Positions 7,405 through 8,861 of a DNA stretch of 8,861 nt are shown here, piece after piece. The DNA is from an uncultured Sulfitobacter sp. (lineage in GTDB: Bacteria > Pseudomonadota > Alphaproteobacteria > Rhodobacterales > Rhodobacteraceae): the NCBI GenBank assembly GCA_937923365.1, contig CALAIJ010000056.1, forward strand, positions 1 through 8,861, written 5' to 3'. Below the pieces are notes generated by a model. It made no database searches. It worked only from the letters and a program-made list of their open reading frames with translations, and was not told where the DNA came from. The position numbers and the translations under genes are program-made. Position 1 is the stretch's first letter, and the number at the start of each line of letters is the position of its first letter.

Positions 7405-7614
7405 ATGTCAGCACCTGACACAAACATTGAACTGCAAGAAGAACGCCACAAGCCTGCCCTGATCGGGATCAAAGCCGCGATGGTATTTGGCGGCCTGATG
7501 ATGATCGCCATTCTGGGCGTGGCCATGCTCAGTACCGCTGACAGCGGGGCAACCGCCTATAACGGCGAACCTGTGGTGGGCAAAGATGATGTCCAGCGCG
7601 GTGTCATTGACTAA
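7405..7614 (+). CDS. Small single-pass membrane protein of unknown function
   Basis: This 69-residue protein has a polar N-terminus (about 1-18), one hydrophobic helix at about 20-43 (IGIKAAMVFGGLMMIAILGVAMLS) and a short polar tail ending DDVQRGVID. I do not recognise a family. Coding status is supported by a good ribosome site (AAGGAA at 7391-7396, eight bases before the ATG), protein-like codon use, and a strong hairpin terminator just after the stop. The positively charged side (HK before the helix) suggests an N-in, C-out orientation by the positive-inside rule. It is divergent from pepN. Confidence 0.8.
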   Translation: MSAPDTNIELQEERHKPALIGIKAAMVFGGLMMIAILGVAMLSTADSGATAYNGEPVVGKDDVQRGVID

Positions 7615-7636
7615 GGCTGACAAACGGCTTTTCAAT
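7607..7636 (+). promoter_or_regulatory. Possible sigma-70-type promoter for the DUF2256 gene
   Basis: TTGACT (7607-7612, five of six matches to TTGACA) and TTCAAT (7631-7636, four of six matches to TATAAT) are 18 bases apart. Transcription would begin near 7643, inside the left arm of the terminator hairpin, so transcripts from this promoter could not fold the full terminator. The -35 overlaps the end of the 7405 gene. This is a visual match only. Confidence 0.3.
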
Positions 7637-7637
7637 T

Positions 7638-7670
7638 AAAACGGCCTCTGCCTTGCGCGGGGGCCGTTTT
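7638..7670 (+). terminator. Rho-independent terminator after the small membrane-protein gene
   Basis: AAAACGGCC (7638-7646) pairs perfectly with GGCCGTTTT (7662-7670) around a 15-base loop. The GC core is flanked by A and T runs, so it may work in both directions, although the T tract is only four bases. It begins 24 bases after the stop at 7614 and ends 22 bases before the DUF2256 start at 7693. Confidence 0.75.
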
Positions 7671-7692
7671 GACGTGTGGGCTGGAGGTAGAC

Positions 7693-7842
7693 ATGCCGAA
7701 GATGCGTAAAAAGTCCGATCTGCCGCAAAAGACATGCGCACAATGCGGGCTGCCGTTCAGTTGGCGGCGCAAGTGGGCCCGTGATTGGGACGCAGTGCGC
7801 TTTTGCTCTGACCGGTGCAGGCGTGCGGCCAAATCGGGCTAA
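7693..7842 (+). CDS. DUF2256 family small zinc-ribbon-like protein
   Basis: This 49-residue gene is supported by GGAGG (7683-7687) five bases before the ATG and by an unmistakable DUF2256 pattern. That pattern is a CxxC pair (C15, C18), then [22 protein letters not shown] with tryptophans at 24, 28 and 32, and a second CxxxC pair (C38, C42). The four cysteines would fit one zinc ion. The family has no established biochemical role; members are often encoded near cryptochrome/photolyase-related genes, but none is seen here. The basic N- and C-termini (MRKK, RCRRAAK) would allow nucleic-acid binding, which is inference. The gene follows a terminator by 22 bases, and its stop codon overlaps the glcB upstream palindrome. 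Confidence 0.92.
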   Translation: MPKMRKKSDLPQKTCAQCGLPFSWRRKWARDWDAVRFCSDRCRRAAKSG

Positions 7843-7865
7843 TTGGTAAACTAATTTTACCAATT
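7841..7865 (+). promoter_or_regulatory. Perfect 10-5-10 palindrome, probable operator of glcB
   Basis: AATTGGTAAA (7841-7850) is the exact reverse complement of TTTACCAATT (7856-7865), with CTAAT between. TTGGT and ACCAA half-sites are typical of GntR/FadR-family repressors, although the spacing is longer than the compact PdhR/LldR type. It overlaps the last two bases of the DUF2256 stop codon and the probable -35 of glcB, a position suited to repression. The cognate regulator is not in this window. Confidence 0.7.
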
Positions 7866-7886
7866 TTGTTGCGGGCCTATTGTAAT
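7857..7886 (+). promoter_or_regulatory. Probable glcB promoter
   Basis: TTACCA (7857-7862, four of six consensus matches) and TGTAAT (7881-7886, five of six) are separated by 18 bases. Transcription would start near 7893, giving a leader of about 46 bases with the AAAGGAG ribosome site at 7924-7930. The -35 lies inside the right arm of the palindrome at 7841-7865. This is a visual match, not an experiment. Confidence 0.45.
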
Positions 7887-7938
7887 GCCCTTAGACCTGC
7901 CGCAAACTTGACGACAGAACACCAAAGGAGCCCGCCCC

Positions 7939-8861
7939 ATGACCAATAGAACAGAACGCCACGGATTGCAGGTAGACGTGCAGCTTGCCAGTTTTCTGGA
8001 AGAGCAGGCGCTGCCCGGCACTGGCGTCGGGGCGGAGGACTTCTGGCAGGGCTTTGCCGCACTTGTTAACACAATGACACCGCGCAACCGCGCCCTGTTG
8101 CAGACCCGCAGCGACATGCAGGCCAAGATCGACGATTGGCACAAAGGCCGAAATGGCGAAGCGCAGGACATGGAGACCTACCTGAAGTTCCTGCGTGACA
8201 TCGGCTACATCACCCCTGAGGGCGACGATTTCGAGGTCGAGACTCAGAATGTCGATCCCGAAATTGCCAAAGTCGCAGGCCCGCAGTTGGTCGTGCCGAT
8301 TACCAACGCGCGATTTGCGCTGAATGCAGCGAATGCGCGCTGGGGCAGTCTGTATGATGCGTTCTATGGCACGGATGCCATGGGCGCGCGCGCCAAACCG
8401 GGCAGCTACGATCAAGGCCACGGTGCCCGTGTCGTCGCCCGTGCCCGTGTGTTTCTGGACGAAGCCTTTCCCATCGAAGGGGTCAGCCATGCCGATGCGC
8501 GGCGGTACTCGGTCAGGGCAGGTGTCCTGCGCATTGATGACCAGCCACTGGCGCAGCCCGAAAAGTTTGTGGGCTACCGCGGCCACCCGCGCGCGCCCGA
8601 TGCGGTGCTGCTGCGCAACAACGGGCTGCATGTGGAGCTGGTCTTTGACCGCACCCACACCATCGGCAGCCGCGATCAGGCGGGTCTTGCCGACGTGCGT
8701 CTGGAAAGTGCCCTGTCCGCGATCATGGATTGCGAAGACAGCGTCGCCTGCGTGGATGCCGAGGACAAGGTGCAGGCCTACTCCAACTGGCTGGGCCTGA
8801 TGCGGGGCGATCTGGAAGAAACCTTCGAGAAAAACGGCGCGCAGATGACGCGGCGTATGGC
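7939..8861 (+). CDS. glcB: Malate synthase G (N-terminal part)
   Basis: Malate synthase G condenses glyoxylate with acetyl-CoA to give malate in the cytoplasm, serving the glyoxylate shunt and glycolate use. The frame begins MTNRTERHGLQVDVQLASFLEEQALPG with AAAGGAG (7924-7930) eight bases upstream, and runs off the right edge after 307 of roughly 720 residues. Family marks seen are the N-terminal clasp helices, VVPITNARFALNAANARWGSLYDAFYGTDA at about 118-147, and the barrel strand AIMDCEDSVACVDAEDK at 261-277. In that strand E266 and the acidic residues after it are where the magnesium-binding glutamate lies in the E. coli enzyme. The catalytic aspartate and most of the barrel are outside the window. 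Its upstream palindrome suggests repression by a GntR-type regulator. Confidence 0.97.
   Translation, partial: MTNRTERHGLQVDVQLASFLEEQALPGTGVGAEDFWQGFAALVNTMTPRNRALLQTRSDMQAKIDDWHKGRNGEAQDMETYLKFLRDIGYITPEGDDFEVETQNVDPEIAKVAGPQLVVPITNARFALNAANARWGSLYDAFYGTDAMGARAKPGSYDQGHGARVVARARVFLDEAFPIEGVSHADARRYSVRAGVLRIDDQPLAQPEKFVGYRGHPRAPDAVLLRNNGLHVELVFDRTHTIGSRDQAGLADVRLESALSAIMDCEDSVACVDAEDKVQAYSNWLGLMRGDLEETFEKNGAQMTRRM

Noticed and set aside
7891..8658. A 255-codon open frame on the minus strand
   Set aside because: It is antisense to the conserved malate synthase G frame and has no start signal or recognisable motif.

Overview
This 8.86 kb window is a stretch of alphaproteobacterial chromosome, most likely from the Rhodobacterales/Roseobacter group. 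The evidence is a GC-rich base composition with long antisense shadow frames, an alphaproteobacterial-type GatB and aminopeptidase N, a perfect CtrA-type site (TTAA-N7-TTAA), and a DUF2256 protein and malate synthase G of the kind found in marine roseobacters. I see no mobile element, tRNA, rRNA, CRISPR array or phage gene. This is ordinary core and near-core sequence with some interesting regulatory DNA, and I do not see a clear new multi-gene system.

Layout, left to right. Positions 1-617 (minus) hold the first 205 codons of gatB, a subunit of the amidotransferase that makes Gln-tRNA(Gln) and/or Asn-tRNA(Asn). Upstream of it and in the same direction is an uncharacterised 432-residue helical-repeat-like protein (700-1998, minus). 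A 257-bp divergent intergenic region follows. It carries a perfect CtrA box and a perfect inverted repeat lying over the start codon of an exported lytic-transglycosylase-like protein (2256-3041, plus). That gene meets the next operon tail to tail, with the two stop codons directly touching.

Positions 3042-7296 (minus) form a tight four-gene unit: pepN (M1 aminopeptidase N), a short-chain dehydrogenase/reductase, a small membrane-anchored protein with a possible TerB-like domain, and a two-helix membrane protein. Two junctions are ATGA overlaps and the third is a 3-nt gap with a strong Shine-Dalgarno, so co-transcription and translational coupling are likely. pepN appears to be the promoter-proximal gene.

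Divergent from pepN are a 69-residue single-pass membrane protein (7405-7614), a strong hairpin terminator, a 49-residue DUF2256 zinc-ribbon-like protein (7693-7842, easily missed because of its size), and glcB for malate synthase G (7939 to the window end, partial). A perfect 10-5-10 palindrome resembling a GntR-family operator starts inside the DUF2256 stop codon and overlaps the likely -35 element of glcB, which suggests that a dedicated repressor controls glyoxylate/acetate metabolism here.

The points most worth a second look are the CtrA box plus start-codon inverted repeat of the transglycosylase gene, the glcB palindrome, the DUF2256 gene whose possible promoter would fire inside the preceding terminator hairpin, and the conserved-looking proteins of unknown function in the pepN operon.
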